DNA of 64,000 bases, from NCBI GenBank assembly GCA_021495925.1, contig JAKEKT010000076.1, positions 62,001-126,000 of the forward strand, written 5' to 3'. The notes under the pieces are model-generated. The model ran no database searches and was not told the DNA's origin. It was given only the letters and a program-made list of their open reading frames with translations. Below, in pieces: positions 23,328-34,500 of the stretch. Positions within the stretch are counted from its first letter, which is position 1, and every line of letters begins with the position of its first letter. The DNA is from Diplodia intermedia. Taxonomy: Eukaryota; Ascomycota; Dothideomycetes; Botryosphaeriales; Botryosphaeriaceae. A program made the position numbers and the translations under genes.

Positions 23328-23807
23328 CTGACGTCCTTGTTGATTCTGATGATATTGCGACGAGAGACAGCGTGGATGTGATGTTTTCAGTGTCAGGCTG
23401 CCCTCAGCAGCGGCTGCTTGCACGCCACCCGGCGATACTTTTCCCCACCCACTGTGCCGCATTGTTGTCATAATTAAGACCAACAACAGGCGCCAGTTCA
23501 GCTATTCTGCCTAGGCTAGACAGAAATAGGCCCCAGGCAGCCGTCTAAATTTGGGCCCCCAACTGCTGTGCCTCTCGTGTTGCTGCATCGGGCATGGTGC
23601 CGCGGTTCGGGGAGGGGGCCAAAACATTGCCCGATTGGGACCGAGTCAGCTTACAACCGAACTCTCAGCATATCGCATAATGCTTTGGCAACACACGATG
23701 CTCAAAGACGAGATCCGCGCCACCAGAGTCTCTGGTAACTCATCTTTAACGGCAGCTTAGAACGCGTCCAGCACAGTATGTGAGAAATCAACCAACCTCG
23801 ACCAAAC
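23328..23807. promoter_or_regulatory. Divergent promoter region
   Basis: A 480-bp spacer lies between the small Lys-rich protein gene (minus) and the acyl-CoA ligase (plus). No specific element was recognised. Confidence 0.4.
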
Positions 23808-25751
23808 ATGGATTCAGTTGCAATGTCCCTCTCGAGCCTGCGCTCCTATTTCACCTCGTGGTTCTCTTCCATGGCAGTCTGCAGACCCGCCCTCCAGCAG
23901 AGCCCTCCTTCGCCCATCATGTCCACCCTCGCCTCGTGCCTGCACAAGGGCTTCGACTCGTCCGCCGTCGTCATACCCGGCAAGACCCGCTCCACCACCA
24001 TCACCCACCGCGACCTGTCCCGGCGCGTCAAGGAGTTCCAGCTCAACCTCGCCGCCATCGGCATCACGCACGGCTCGCGCGTCGCCTTCAGCCTGCCCAA
24101 CTCGCTGGAGCTCATCGTCGCCTTCTTCGCCTCCACATGCATGCGCGCCGTCGCCGCCCCGCTCAACTTTGACTACAAGCAATCCGAGTTCGAGTTCTAC
24201 CTGCGCGACCTCGACGCCGCCGTCCTGATCGTGCCGTTCGGCTCGCTCGACGCGAACACCGAAGCCGTCAAGGCGGCGCGCGCGTGCGGCGTGCGCCTCG
24301 CCGAAGTCAGCTTCAACGGCGGCGAGATCGTCTTCTGCGCGCAGACGCGCAGCACCGTCGGCGGCGCGGGCAGGGCGCACGACCTCGATGCCGACTGCCA
24401 GCCCGACGACGTCGCGCTGATCCTGCACACGAGCGGCACGACCGGTCGACCCAAGGCCGTGAGTGGTGGCATCCTTTCCTCCCTCCCGTTCTTCCACCAC
24501 CACCACAACACACACTACTCAGTCCCGAACGCTAACAATAAACCAAACAACCAGGTCCCCCTCACCCACCGCAACATCACCGCCTCGATCAAAAACATCA
24601 CCGCCACCTACGCCCTCACGCCCGCCGACCGCAGCCTGCTCGTAATGCCACTCTTCCACATCCACGGGCTCGTCGCAGGCACGCTCTCGCCCCTCGGCAG
24701 CGGCGGCTCCGTCGTCGTGCCCCCGCGCTTCTCCGCCACCGACTTCTGGCCCCTCTTCGTCGCCCACGCCGCGACCTGGTACACCGCCGTCCCCACCATC
24801 CACCAGATCCTCCTCAAGAACCCGCTGCCCAGCCCCCCGCCCAAAGCCTTGCGCTTCGTGAGGAGTTGCTCCAGCCCCCTCCCGCCGACCGTGTTGAGGG
24901 ACTTGGAGACCGCCCTGCGCACTGTCGTGCTCGAGGCGTACGCGATGACCGAGGCCGCCCACCAGATGTGCTCGAACCCCCTGCCTCGCGGCGGCCGCGG
25001 GGGCGGTGCGCGCGTGCCTGGATCTGTAGGGACGCCGCAGGGGGGCGTCGAGATGCGCGTCAAGGACGACGCCGGCGCGGACGTCGCGCCCGGCGTCGTC
25101 GGCGAGGTGTGCGTGCGCGGCGAGAACGTGACGGGCGGGTACATCGTGCCCGCGGACATGCGCGCGGCGGTGGACGCGGCGACGTTCACGGCGGACGGGT
25201 TCCTGCGGACCGGCGACCAGGGCGTGGTGGACGAGAGGGGGTATTTGAGGCTCACGGGCAGGATCAAGGAGTTGATCAATAAGGGCGGCGAGAAGATCAG
25301 CCCGATCGAGTTGGATAACTTGCTGCTGCAGCATCCGGCTGTGGGGGAGGCGGTGAGTTTTGCGGTTGATGACGCGTTGTATGGCCAGGATGTGGGCGTG
25401 GCGGTGGTGGCGAGGCCCGGGGAGAGGCTGGGGGAGGAGGAGGTGAAGGAGTTCTTCCGGGAGAGGGTGGCGAGGTTTAAGGTGCCGAAGAAGGTAGGTC
25501 TTTTTCCTCACTGTTGGGTGAGTGCGACAAGGTGGTTGGAAAGATGACTGACTCCATATCAGGTTTATTTCACGGAGACGATGCCGAAGACTGCAACGGG
25601 GAAGATTCAGCGTCGACAGGTTGCTGCGGCTATGACTATGATGGAGGCTCTTGCGGCTGCTCGGGTCGTTCAAGCCAAATCTCAGCCGATGATCCAGGTC
25701 AGAGACCAGCCGATGCTCCAGTTGCACCAGGCTCCGCTTGTTCGTTGTTGA
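23808..25751 (+). CDS. AMP-forming acyl-CoA ligase (ANL superfamily, Pcs60/oxalyl-CoA synthetase-like)
   Basis: Three exons (23808-24458, 24555-25493, 25563-25751) give 592 residues. The AMP-binding signature LHTSGTTGRPKA ends exon 1; YAMTEAAHQM, the TGDQG motif, GRIKELINKGGEKI and the C-terminal catalytic Lys in KTATGKIQRR are all present. The spacing resembles the fungal peroxisomal Pcs60/AAE3 group that activates oxalate or medium-chain acids. Unlike those, this protein does not end in PTS1 but in a Gln/Met-rich extension ending LVRC. The N-terminus has about 37 extra residues before the conserved start; an internal Met at residue 38 may be the true start. It would act upstream of beta-oxidation-type reactions; the adjacent hydratase is a pseudogene. 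Confidence 0.92.
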
Positions 25752-26984
25752 TGGATCTTAGCCGGCGTTGGAACTGAGGGATAGGGAAGGTGGAGTTTTG
25801 AAGGAGTTTGGGGGTTTGACTTTCATATTCCATGCGAGCAATGTCGTTTCTTGAATACATCTACCACAACAGCAATTTGAATTGAGCTTTTGATAAAATG
25901 CTTCCATCACTTTTCATGAGCTCAGAAGTTCAGCTTTTCTCCGTATTTGCTCGGCAATACTGGGCTAGAGTGCTACAGCTGTCGAATTCCAATGTTCTTG
26001 TGCTTTATTTCATCCCGGGTGATAGTGACACAGTCGCTCTCCTGCTGTGAACCGATCCGTTCCTTGTTTTGGAAATGTAAATTGGGATGTGTCGAGCCGG
26101 TAGTTGCGAACTGCAGACCGCTTGTTCCTGCCATTGGACCCCAGATCATTGCTGAAATGGTGTGGTAGGACACGCAACCAATCAACACTATTGGTTCATT
26201 TACAACACCGTACTGGACTCGCTTATTTTTACCCATAGCTGTGTATCTGTACGAATACTGCTACTACACTTCTGCAAGGGTTAAGAATAAAAAAAAATGC
26301 TATGTCGGCGCTAAAGTTCGCCGCATTGAACGAAACGACAACAACATTACTCGGTACTGGCGACAGCTGCGCTCCATGCAGACGGTACTCCGCAGGCGCG
26401 GAGGCGCGACCGACAAAAGTGGGCGGTTATTGATAGCCAACCCCCGAAATAGTAGTGGCGCAGCCCACGCCGCAGTCTTGCATCCTTACCAGGTGCCATG
26501 CGTTTCAGGCCGCGAAAGCAAAATGCAGTCCAGCGTCTTCTGCCTGATTTGGGTGTAACCAGTACCGCGGAAGCGCCGTCTCAGCTTCCAGAACGATTCC
26601 CTGTGGTCGGTACGACTATGCATCAGCTCATCGCATTGCTGACCGTCTGTGGCATTAGAGTGAAACTAGATCCTTCGAGCGACAAGGGAGCGGTCAGCAC
26701 GCAAAAGAAGCGAGCTGTGCGAGATGCAGATCGCGTCAGCCCGCAGATCGCCTGTAAGCGCTGAACCAACTTGGGGGCGCAATGCTTATCTGGGGGCTGA
26801 CTTCTTACCCGGAGATGCCATCTCAACCCCCTACTTATATCAAGCAGTGGCCGCTCAACTTTCTTCTGCACTCAACAACCACTCCAATCCAGCAAAGACA
26901 TCATCTACTTCAACAATCATCTCCTCGTCCTCCTCGAACACCCAACCGCAACCACCTCCACAAAACCCCACCAACACCGCCAAC
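25752..26984. other. Intergenic, AT-richer
   Basis: Composition is AT-richer than the coding DNA (especially 25800-26340), with no domain-bearing ORF. The right end holds a TATA-like TTATAT (about 26836-26841) and a long CA/CT-rich leader (26860-26980) that precede the short ORF at 26985. Confidence 0.45.
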
Positions 26985-27044
26985 ATGCTCGTCTGGAAGC
27001 TCATCAAGAAGATCAAGGGCGACAAGAACGGCCAGCAGAAGTAG
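26985..27044 (+). CDS. Candidate 19-residue microprotein gene
   Basis: ATG at 26985 in good context (CCAACATG) opens a 19-codon frame ending TAG at 27042-27044. The peptide is strongly cationic: a short aliphatic/Trp start, then a KLIKKIKGDKNG-type amphipathic stretch. Upstream there is everything a real fungal gene shows: a TATA-like element and about 120 nt of CA/CT-rich leader. Downstream, 27063-27119 is a textbook intron (GTACGA donor, TTACTGACT branch, CCAG acceptor), which would be a 3' UTR intron. I do not recognise the peptide family. It could instead be an upstream ORF of a non-coding transcript. Confidence 0.45.
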   Translation: MLVWKLIKKIKGDKNGQQK

Positions 27045-28034
27045 GACCATCACATCTGCGAGGTACGACCCGGCGTACATCGCATCGCTGTAACGCACTC
27101 TTACTGACTGCGCATCCAGCTCAATCAGCCATCAATTCTCTCTCTCAACACCTCGACCATACAGATCGCAAACGCCACAGTCTTCCGGCATCGAGCTTTC
27201 TGTTTGCCCGGAGGGGATTTTCACATCACAGGATGATTTCATCAATGGAGCTCGGGGAAGTAGTATGGGCAGGATTTACATGTAATCGTTTAAATTGAGC
27301 TTTTCGAAGTAAATTCGATGTTTTTCCTTGACCTTTCGCATCTGTGTGGTTGCTTGAATGCATACTGTGCATCTTTTCGTCTATACTGGCTGTGACTGAC
27401 GGAATTTGATGATCTCTTCTGTCTCAATCTCACTCTCGTACAGAGAGTTGCTAGCGACCGGCGTAGTATGACATGCGCGTTCTGAACTCATATCCATCAT
27501 TTTGTTATCTTACAATTTTTCATGATACCAGGCACCCGCCGTGTAGAGCTACTCGATCGTATTGGTGGTCTGAGCAAGCATTACGCCTACTCAAGGCTGT
27601 ACAAAAAGGTCGTAGCCTCTGATCAGGATTTTGATTCAAAAAGGAGATATACGAGACCGAACGACATACTTTCCCCTTCCGCCGTACGCTCTTACGGGGA
27701 TGTTCCAAAGCTACAATGAACATACTAATTTCGATATTCACTTCGGTGCGGCTGGAAAGTCCCAGTGAAAAGAGCCGTGTATGAGTAAAAGCATGTTCCT
27801 CTTTCGTGGCACTACATCGAGAAACCTCAAACAAGAAAGCAAATCCGTTGTCTATACTCCCCCTCGGCCCTTTCAAACGCTACAAGATCGCCCCCAAAAA
27901 AAGTCCATCCCTCACACCAAAAATCCCATCCAACCATCTACCTCCCCGCTACATTTCCCATCCTCCAAGCCCCACGACCACCACCCCCTTCCCCCATCTC
28001 AGCCCAGCCTGACCCTCTCCCTCTCTCTCCCCCC
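27045..28034. other. Intergenic with probable 3' UTR intron (27063-27119)
   Basis: Apart from the intron-like element described with the short ORF, nothing coding is supported. The right part (27840-28030) is C-rich on the plus strand and lies 3' of the minus-strand DUF7702-like gene. Confidence 0.45.
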
Positions 28035-29040
28035 TCAAGCCCCCCGCCTCGGCCTCAAACACCCCAACCCCACAACCACCACCCCCACCACCACCTCCGG
28101 CACCCACCCCAAACACAAATACACCACCCAACTCCCGCCCACGGGATCCCACACCCCGCCCCGCCCATCCTCCCCCACCCCCTCCACCGCCACCCCCACC
28201 GTATACACCACCCTTGCCCCCAACGCCGGCAACCCCGCCCCCAGCACCCCCGCATACACGACCCCCATCCACCGGCCCCCCACCGCCCGCGCCGCCCCCA
28301 AGCCCCCCGCCGCGTTGGCACCGACCAGCACGAGGGCGAGCGCGGCCAGACCGGCGGCGCCGCGCATGTAGGTCCGGCCCGAGGACAGGTCGGATGGGGT
28401 GGGAGCGGTGGCGAAGACGCGCAGGCCGCCGGTGACGCCGAGGCCGAGGGAGAGAAGGATGGAGAGGTGGGCGAGGCGCGTGAGGCGGGCGGTGCGGGGG
28501 GGAGGGGTGGGGGGCAGGGGTTTGTTGAGGGAGGGGGTGGGAGATGTGGAGGGCGGGTACGGGGCGTATGGGGAGGGCGAGGGGGTGTAGGCGGGTGGGA
28601 CGGTGGAGGGGGTGGTGGTGGTGGTGGGGTTGGCGCGGTTGACGAGCTCGAGGGGGCGGAGGCCGCGGCCTGTGCGGTTGTTGGTCGGGGCAGGGGCGGC
28701 GTGCTTGAGGTTGATTATTTCGGCGACGGCCATGATGAGGGGGGTGAGGACGACGGTGCTGAGGATGGCTGCTGGGGTGTAGAGGGTCGTGTTGTTGGTG
28801 AGTTGGACGTCGATTGTCATGGCGGCGCCGACGAATTTTACTGCGGGGGTGTTAGGAGGGGGTTTTGGGGGTTGCGGTGGTGGTGATGAAGGGGTTACCG
28901 AGGATGAAGGTTAGGAGGTAGTAGAAGGACTTCATGCGGAAGCGTTGCCGGACCAGCGTGAAGAGTGTGCCTGCGAGGAGAGGGACATAGACGGCGAGGG
29001 TCGCGACGTTGATCCAGCCGCGCTCGTTGAGGTGACCCAT
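28035..29040 (-). CDS. DUF7702-like integral membrane protein
   Basis: Two exons (28899-29040, 28035-28840) encode 315 residues. The N-terminal half has hydrophobic helices with the pattern VATLAVYVPLLAG, FYYLLTFILG and TLYTPAAILSTVVLTPLI seen in the fungal DUF7702 membrane family. A Pro/Thr-rich cytosolic loop (about residues 135-185) interrupts the bundle before three further helices. No enzyme motif is visible; function unknown. It shares a 490-bp divergent promoter with the efflux transporter at 29531. The C-terminal half is coded by extremely G-rich (minus strand) sequence, so indel errors there would be easy to miss. Confidence 0.7.
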
Positions 29041-29530
29041 GGTTGATTTTTTGGGTTGTGGAATGGAAAAAGATGGGATATGGTGTTGGGGGGGACGGGA
29101 GCGTGTTCTTCTCGCGCCAAGCAGCGTGTCGTCTACGTTGTATACTGCTCAGTCGAAATACTTGGAGAGTGCATCATCAGGATAGGCAATGCGCGACAGT
29201 GTCGAGGTACCTGCGCCTCGCACAGTTGGTTGGGTAATGGCCCCCACTGCGAGGGTTTGCTGCGTGATGTGGCGCGGGTGATGACCCATCAGCTTACCCG
29301 GCTCGCTTGGGTTGCCCCTTTCGGCATCCACGTCGCCTGTTTAGGAATCCATCACCATCATCACCGTCATCATCAAAGCCTCTCGCTGTGATGCATGACA
29401 CAACACTGTCTGACAAGTCCTTTCGCATCTGGACATAATGGCAACTGCGATTCTATTTTGGGCCGCGGCGCTATGTACATGTTGATGAGTACCCCCGCCA
29501 ATCTTCTCCAGGCAGAACCCATCATCCATC
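29041..29530. promoter_or_regulatory. Divergent promoter region
   Basis: A 490-bp spacer separates the DUF7702-like gene (minus) and the DHA14 transporter (plus). A CAT/CAC trinucleotide-rich patch lies at 29348-29377. No specific operator was recognised. Confidence 0.4.
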
Positions 29531-31754
29531 ATGTTACCCGCAACCATGGCTTCGATACATACCGAAAGCGATAACCGAAGCTCCGTTGTCTCGTTTCCCG
29601 AGTGCGAGAAGCGGAATTCCTACCTGGCGGCCTTTGCAGACTATGTGTCGTCCACCTTTTCCACCGAAAACTTGCCTCGTTACGAAGAAAGCAACGACAC
29701 CGGCAGTTTGTCTACGTGCTCGTTGAAAGACGCCGACAGTAGAACAACGAATGGGACTGGTGAAGGTCCCCCTCAGACCGACCTTAACGACAGAGAAAAG
29801 AACGCCAATGAAGACGACGGCGATGGAACGACAAAGACGCGCCGTATAGCCATTGGCGTTGCTTTGGCGTTGACCATGTTCGTGGTAAGTCGTCTCCAAA
29901 TCCCTCGATTCAACCACGACTAATTTATGATCTGCCAGGTCTCTCTCGACTCTACAATCATCTGTATCTTCTACCTCTACGATTCCGTTCCTACATGCTC
30001 ATTGCTTACCATCTCGCAGCTACAATCATTCCACATCTCATTGAAGTATGGGGAGACATGTCGGAGTTCTCGTGGTACGGGTCCGCATACCTACTGCCTA
30101 TCCCCGCATTACAGCCAGTCTTCGGAAAGGTGTATCCTTACATGAACACCAAGTACGGCTTCCTCGCAGGCTTGTTCTTCTTCGAAGGTCCGCGCCCCCA
30201 CCATCTTTCCCTGAGATATCACTCTGACCTCCAACAACAGTTGGCTCCTTGATCTGCGCACTGGCCGACTCTTCCAGCATGTTCATCGCCGGACGCGTAG
30301 TGGCCGGAACGGCTGGCGCACTGATGGCACCGGGCGTCATGCTCATCATCGCCGACGTGATTCCCAAAGAGAAACGTCCCCTATTCACCGGGCTCATCGC
30401 TTCTGCCGCCGGTAAGTACTTGAAGACTTCGAAGAAATCCAAGAAGCAACCCGCCCACTGACCAGTCACCAGGAATCGCCTCATGTCTCGGCCCCGTCAT
30501 CGGCGGCATCCTCGCCTCCCGTTCATCGTGGCGGTGGTGCTTCTACATGAACCTGCCCATCGGCGGCTTCACCGTCGCCGCCATGACCATCCTCTACAAG
30601 CCGCGTCCGCGCGACCCCAACACGCTGACCTTCTGGGAGAAAGTCAAGTCCCTCGACCTCCCCGGCAGCGCGCTGATCGCCGGCTCCGTCACCTGCCTCC
30701 TCCTCGCCTTCACCTTCGCCGGCGACGGCGCGTGGTCGGACCCCGTCGTCATCGGCCTGCTGATCGGCTTCGCCACGCTGCTCGCCGCCCTCGTCGTCGA
30801 GCAGTGCCTCGTCCCCGACGACCGCGCCCTCATCCCCCGCAGCATCATCCGCAAGCGCGGCATCATCATCTGCTCCATTTTCGGCTTCCTCACCGAGATC
30901 GGGTCCGCCAGCGAGGTCTACTTCCTGCCGTTCTACTTCCAGGTACGTTTGCCACTGTTTCCCCCCGCCACCACCACCACCACCCCCATCGCGTAGGTCG
31001 CTGACATCGCGTCATCGCCGCATACAGGGCGTCAAAGGCAGCACTGCCGAAGGCAGCGGCGTCGACCTGCTCGCCTACCTGCTCGCGCAGACGGTCGGCG
31101 GCATCCTCACGGGCGTCGCCATCAACCGGTTCAAGCTGTTCAACCCGTCGATGCTGTTCGGCGCCGTCGCCTTCTCCGTCGGCTCGGGCATGCTGCACAC
31201 GCTGTCGGCGTCGACGCCGTCGCGCGAGTGGATCGGCTACCAGGTCCTCGCCGCGTTCGGCACCGGCTGCTGCCAGTTCATCGCCATGGGCATCGCGCAG
31301 CAGGAGCTGGACCGCCACGAGGAGTCGATCGGGCTGGCCGTCGTGTATATGATCAAGATGCTGGGAAGGTGAGTTTTGCAGTGGCCCCTCCCCCCGTCCA
31401 CCTCGATTAGGCGATGTGGTGTGCTGATGCTTTTTTTGTGCCAGTTCCGTCGCCGTGTCGCTGTGCAGCACCATATTCTACCAGGAGCTCCAGGACAGCC
31501 TCGTCGACTCCGGCCTCTCGCAGAATGTCATCGACGGCGTCATGAACAACCTCGTCATGAAGAGCGGCGGCGCCAGCGATCCGGCCGTGGCCTCCGACGT
31601 GGTCAAGGCCGTTGCCAAGGGCGTGCAGACCGCCTTCATCATTCCCATCGTGTCGGGTGTCTTGTCCTTTGTCGTCGCCCTGTTCCATAAGTGGAAGAGG
31701 ATTGGGGGCGCTGATGAGACCGCGGAGGCGGAGAAGGTGGAGGCGGAGAAGTAG
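29531..31754 (+). CDS. MFS efflux transporter, DHA14 (14-TM drug:H+ antiporter) type
   Basis: Seven exons (29531-29884, 29939-29963, 30020-30187, 30241-30411, 30473-30942, 31028-31368, 31445-31754) give 612 residues. A hydrophilic N-terminal region of about 105 residues precedes the first helix. Family motifs: VSLDSTII in helix 1 (split by a 25-nt exon), WYGSAYLL, AGRVVAGTAGALMAPG with the motif-C region after it (GPVIGGILASRSSWRWCFYMNLPIG), and the long C-terminal half of 14-TM members. It should export small molecules across the plasma membrane, using the proton gradient. Such pumps often accompany toxin pathways; the substrate here is unknown. A second ATG at 29546 could be the start. The donor at 30188 (GTCCGC) is atypical. 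Confidence 0.9.
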
Positions 31755-31989
31755 GCATCGCGGCACTTGACCATTATCGACGACCATTTCATAGATTGTA
31801 GATTAGCGTTTGATGGGTTTGGAACGAAGTACGTATCTCTGACTGTATTGTCTTGCATTTCTCACTATGAACCATTCGGTTGATCGTCGATCAAATCAAA
31901 AGAGCATGGTCCGAAAGGCCAACAAAGTCAATAATCAAAAGAGCTACTGACAGTAACAGCAGTACAGGATTGTTGCGTCGACACGAACA

Positions 31990-34500
31990 TTACTGTGCAG
32001 GAATCGCCAACCAATGGATGGTTGCATATCGGATAGAGCTGTCGCACCACTTGTACACCCTCCAACCGAAACCGTCTTCATTTTCATCCCGTGTCTCCAC
32101 CCCAAAGCGGGAGTTGGTCCACGGTTCCCCGTCAACTTCGAAGGCACTGAAAGCGGTCAAAACGGTTGGCGTCGCTGTGAACTTCCCCGCCGGGAACGCA
32201 TAATAGCCCTCTGCGTCTGCATAGTCCTCAATATCGATAGAGAAGCTGCCGGTAAGACAAGGAGAGGCCTGGTCGACCGCAATCCAGGAGATCTTGGAGT
32301 AATTGGTAGAGCTGCCAATGCCACTAGTTCTCACCAAGAAGTTGTCGGTTGAAACAGCCGAAGTCACAACGAAAACACTCTTACCGTCTTTGATGCTCAA
32401 GTCCAGTCCAGAAAGCCATACAAGCACTTGTGGAGGAGTGCCAAAGGGCCTCGCGAAAGTGATTCGGCGTTGAGTCGTGGGACGCCGGAGGGTGAGGCTG
32501 CCCGCCTGCACGCCGCGAAGATTTGGAGGGATACCAACCCAACTGAGGTCGCCTCTGAGCTATTTGTCAGTTGGTTTGTAAAAGGGAAGTGTGCATGTAG
32601 CCTACTCGTAAACAAGTGAGTCCGACCATTGTTCGAGGCCGACAGCGAATGACGAAGTCGTTACTGATTCGGTATTGGAATCGAAGCGGAGATTGGCACC
32701 ACCAAAGGCATCCATCTTCTTGAGACCCGTCAAAATACTTGGTAAAGGATGTCCGGAGGGCCCGTTGTCGTATTTGATTACTTCCTCCGTTCTCTGCATC
32801 GCGTTTCTCCAGTCGTGGATATGGATGGTGTCCCACACGCCAGCCGGGAAGAAGCTCTGCTCAGGCTGGTCCACAGCCATGGTCATGCTGGCAGCAGCCA
32901 ATTGCATCTTCTACATCTGGACTTTGCTCCAAACGGGTGCCAATCGGTGGTAGGCCTAATATCTGGCACGTACTGCGGGAAGACGATCCCTAAAGTCCGT
33001 GACACTTTTGAACGTGGCTTCAGGGAAGTCTTCTTTCTTTGACTGCGTAGGCGGCATGCCGAGGGTTTCCACCGCCTCAATGATCTTCATCATCTGAATA
33101 GTGCATTCCGATTTCGCCTTTGCTAGCCCACCTGGTGTCGGGTCGAACATGTCCCCCTTTGGTGAGGTGTCCTCTCTCTGTTTAAAATCCATGGTACCGG
33201 CCTTGATGCCAGCGACGTGTGTTGAGAGTACACGATGGATATCGCGGAACTCCATGTATGCGTCCAGCAACATGTTTCCCCAAAGAGCCTCTCGACAGGA
33301 CCGAGCCCAGGTAGCATTCGTAAGTCCCAGGCGATGTGAAGAAATAGCCGAATCGTACGTTGACAATACAGCAAACATACGTTTCGGTTCTGCTGCAGCG
33401 AGTGCCGGAAAGCTTGACAGGAGCTTGCAGAGAGGTTCCCACTCCCAACTCTCGTTTCTGTTCTTGAGGGGTGTCCCTCCTGTCTGTCGCACTTGGATCT
33501 TTCTCTTGCATAACTCCGGGATGATTCTAAACGCTTCGTCCTGATCCTTGGAGATTGCCATACCTGGCTGGTGGTATTTGAAGAGCAATTCCAAGCTATG
33601 TCAAAAACGGTCAAAGGAAGAAAACTGGTGGGACATAGCAATATGGTACTAACGATGCAATGATCTGTGCCTGATTATGACAGTAAAGAAGCCGCAAGCT
33701 GATAAGGACGTCAAGTTGACCTCCGTCAAGGAACCCTGTTATGGTTTAGCGGATAATGGCTGACAAGATCCACAACAGAAGTAACGTACCTGAAATGAAG
33801 GAGTCCCCAAATTTGCCTCGTCCACTGAATCCGTCGTGCAATGGAGGGTTGGCATGGAATGTCGTCGATGCGTCGGGCTTGCGCGAGGTCACGGCTCTGA
33901 CACTGATGAAGTAATTGACATCCGCTTCATAGAAAGGTTGGAAGTCAAACAACTTGTCATTCCTTTCGGCAGACTGCGTGTACGCCAGCACAGCAGCTCC
34001 TCCTGAGAGGCCTGTGAGCTTGGTCACTTCACTACACCGCAACATTTAGTCGCCGGACCGCAGCTGTTGAATAAGAAACTCACCTGACATTGTTAACCAA
34101 TCGCCCCACGTAGGAGACGACTGGCTGTTCGCCTTGATGGTCTGGAGCATGCTCCTCTCCTTCGCTCAACTTCTCCCATCGTGATGATGTGGGAGTCATG
34201 CTGCCGCAACTGCTCGTGTCAAAACTCAGGTCATCCTCATGGCGATGCAAGTTCATCTCTACAAGAGGCGCAACCGTGATTGGAGAAGCAAGTTCGTCCA
34301 TGGCTACGGGACTTCTCGTCCGTATTTCCTGTGTAAACGACTCAAAACTTGCAGGAGTCAGTACGACGCAGTACGGTTGGCTGAGGAGAGACGAACCCTT
34401 GACCTATATGTCGTTAGAATCAAGATCATCTCGAGGAAAAAAATCAATGGGCCTTACCTATCTGCATCGACTCATCGTACGGCGCGAGGTGGTACGCCAT
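31990..34500 (-). CDS. H-type lectin protein with MACPF-like N-terminal region (paralog 1)
   Basis: Eight exons (34458-34500, 34397-34403, 34084-34347, 33790-34031, 33654-33735, 32974-33595, 32606-32907, 31990-32554) give 708 residues. Exon 2 is a 7-nt microexon. It was recognised because splicing restores I-G-Q-G-F, matching L-G-Q-G-F in the paralog at 44507-47440. Around residues 178-191, FGDSFISGFLDGG fits the spacing of the perforin/MACPF signature (aromatic-G-x-x-aromatic-x6-GG). The C-terminal third has three H_lectin-like repeats (for example QVLVWLSGLDLSI) ending in WLAIPAQ; this fold binds GalNAc-type glycans in known members. No signal peptide is seen. A glycan-binding, possibly membrane-acting protein is inferred; pore formation is unproven and the MACPF call is motif-level only. 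Confidence 0.75.
34397..34403 (-). other. 7-nt microexon
   Basis: The exon reads GTCAAGG on the minus strand between introns 34404-34457 (donor GTAAGG, acceptor ATATAG) and 34348-34396 (donor GTTCGT, branch TACTGACT, acceptor CAAG). Skipping it or retaining either intron breaks the frame, whereas including it gives the residues conserved in the intron-free paralog. Confidence 0.7.
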
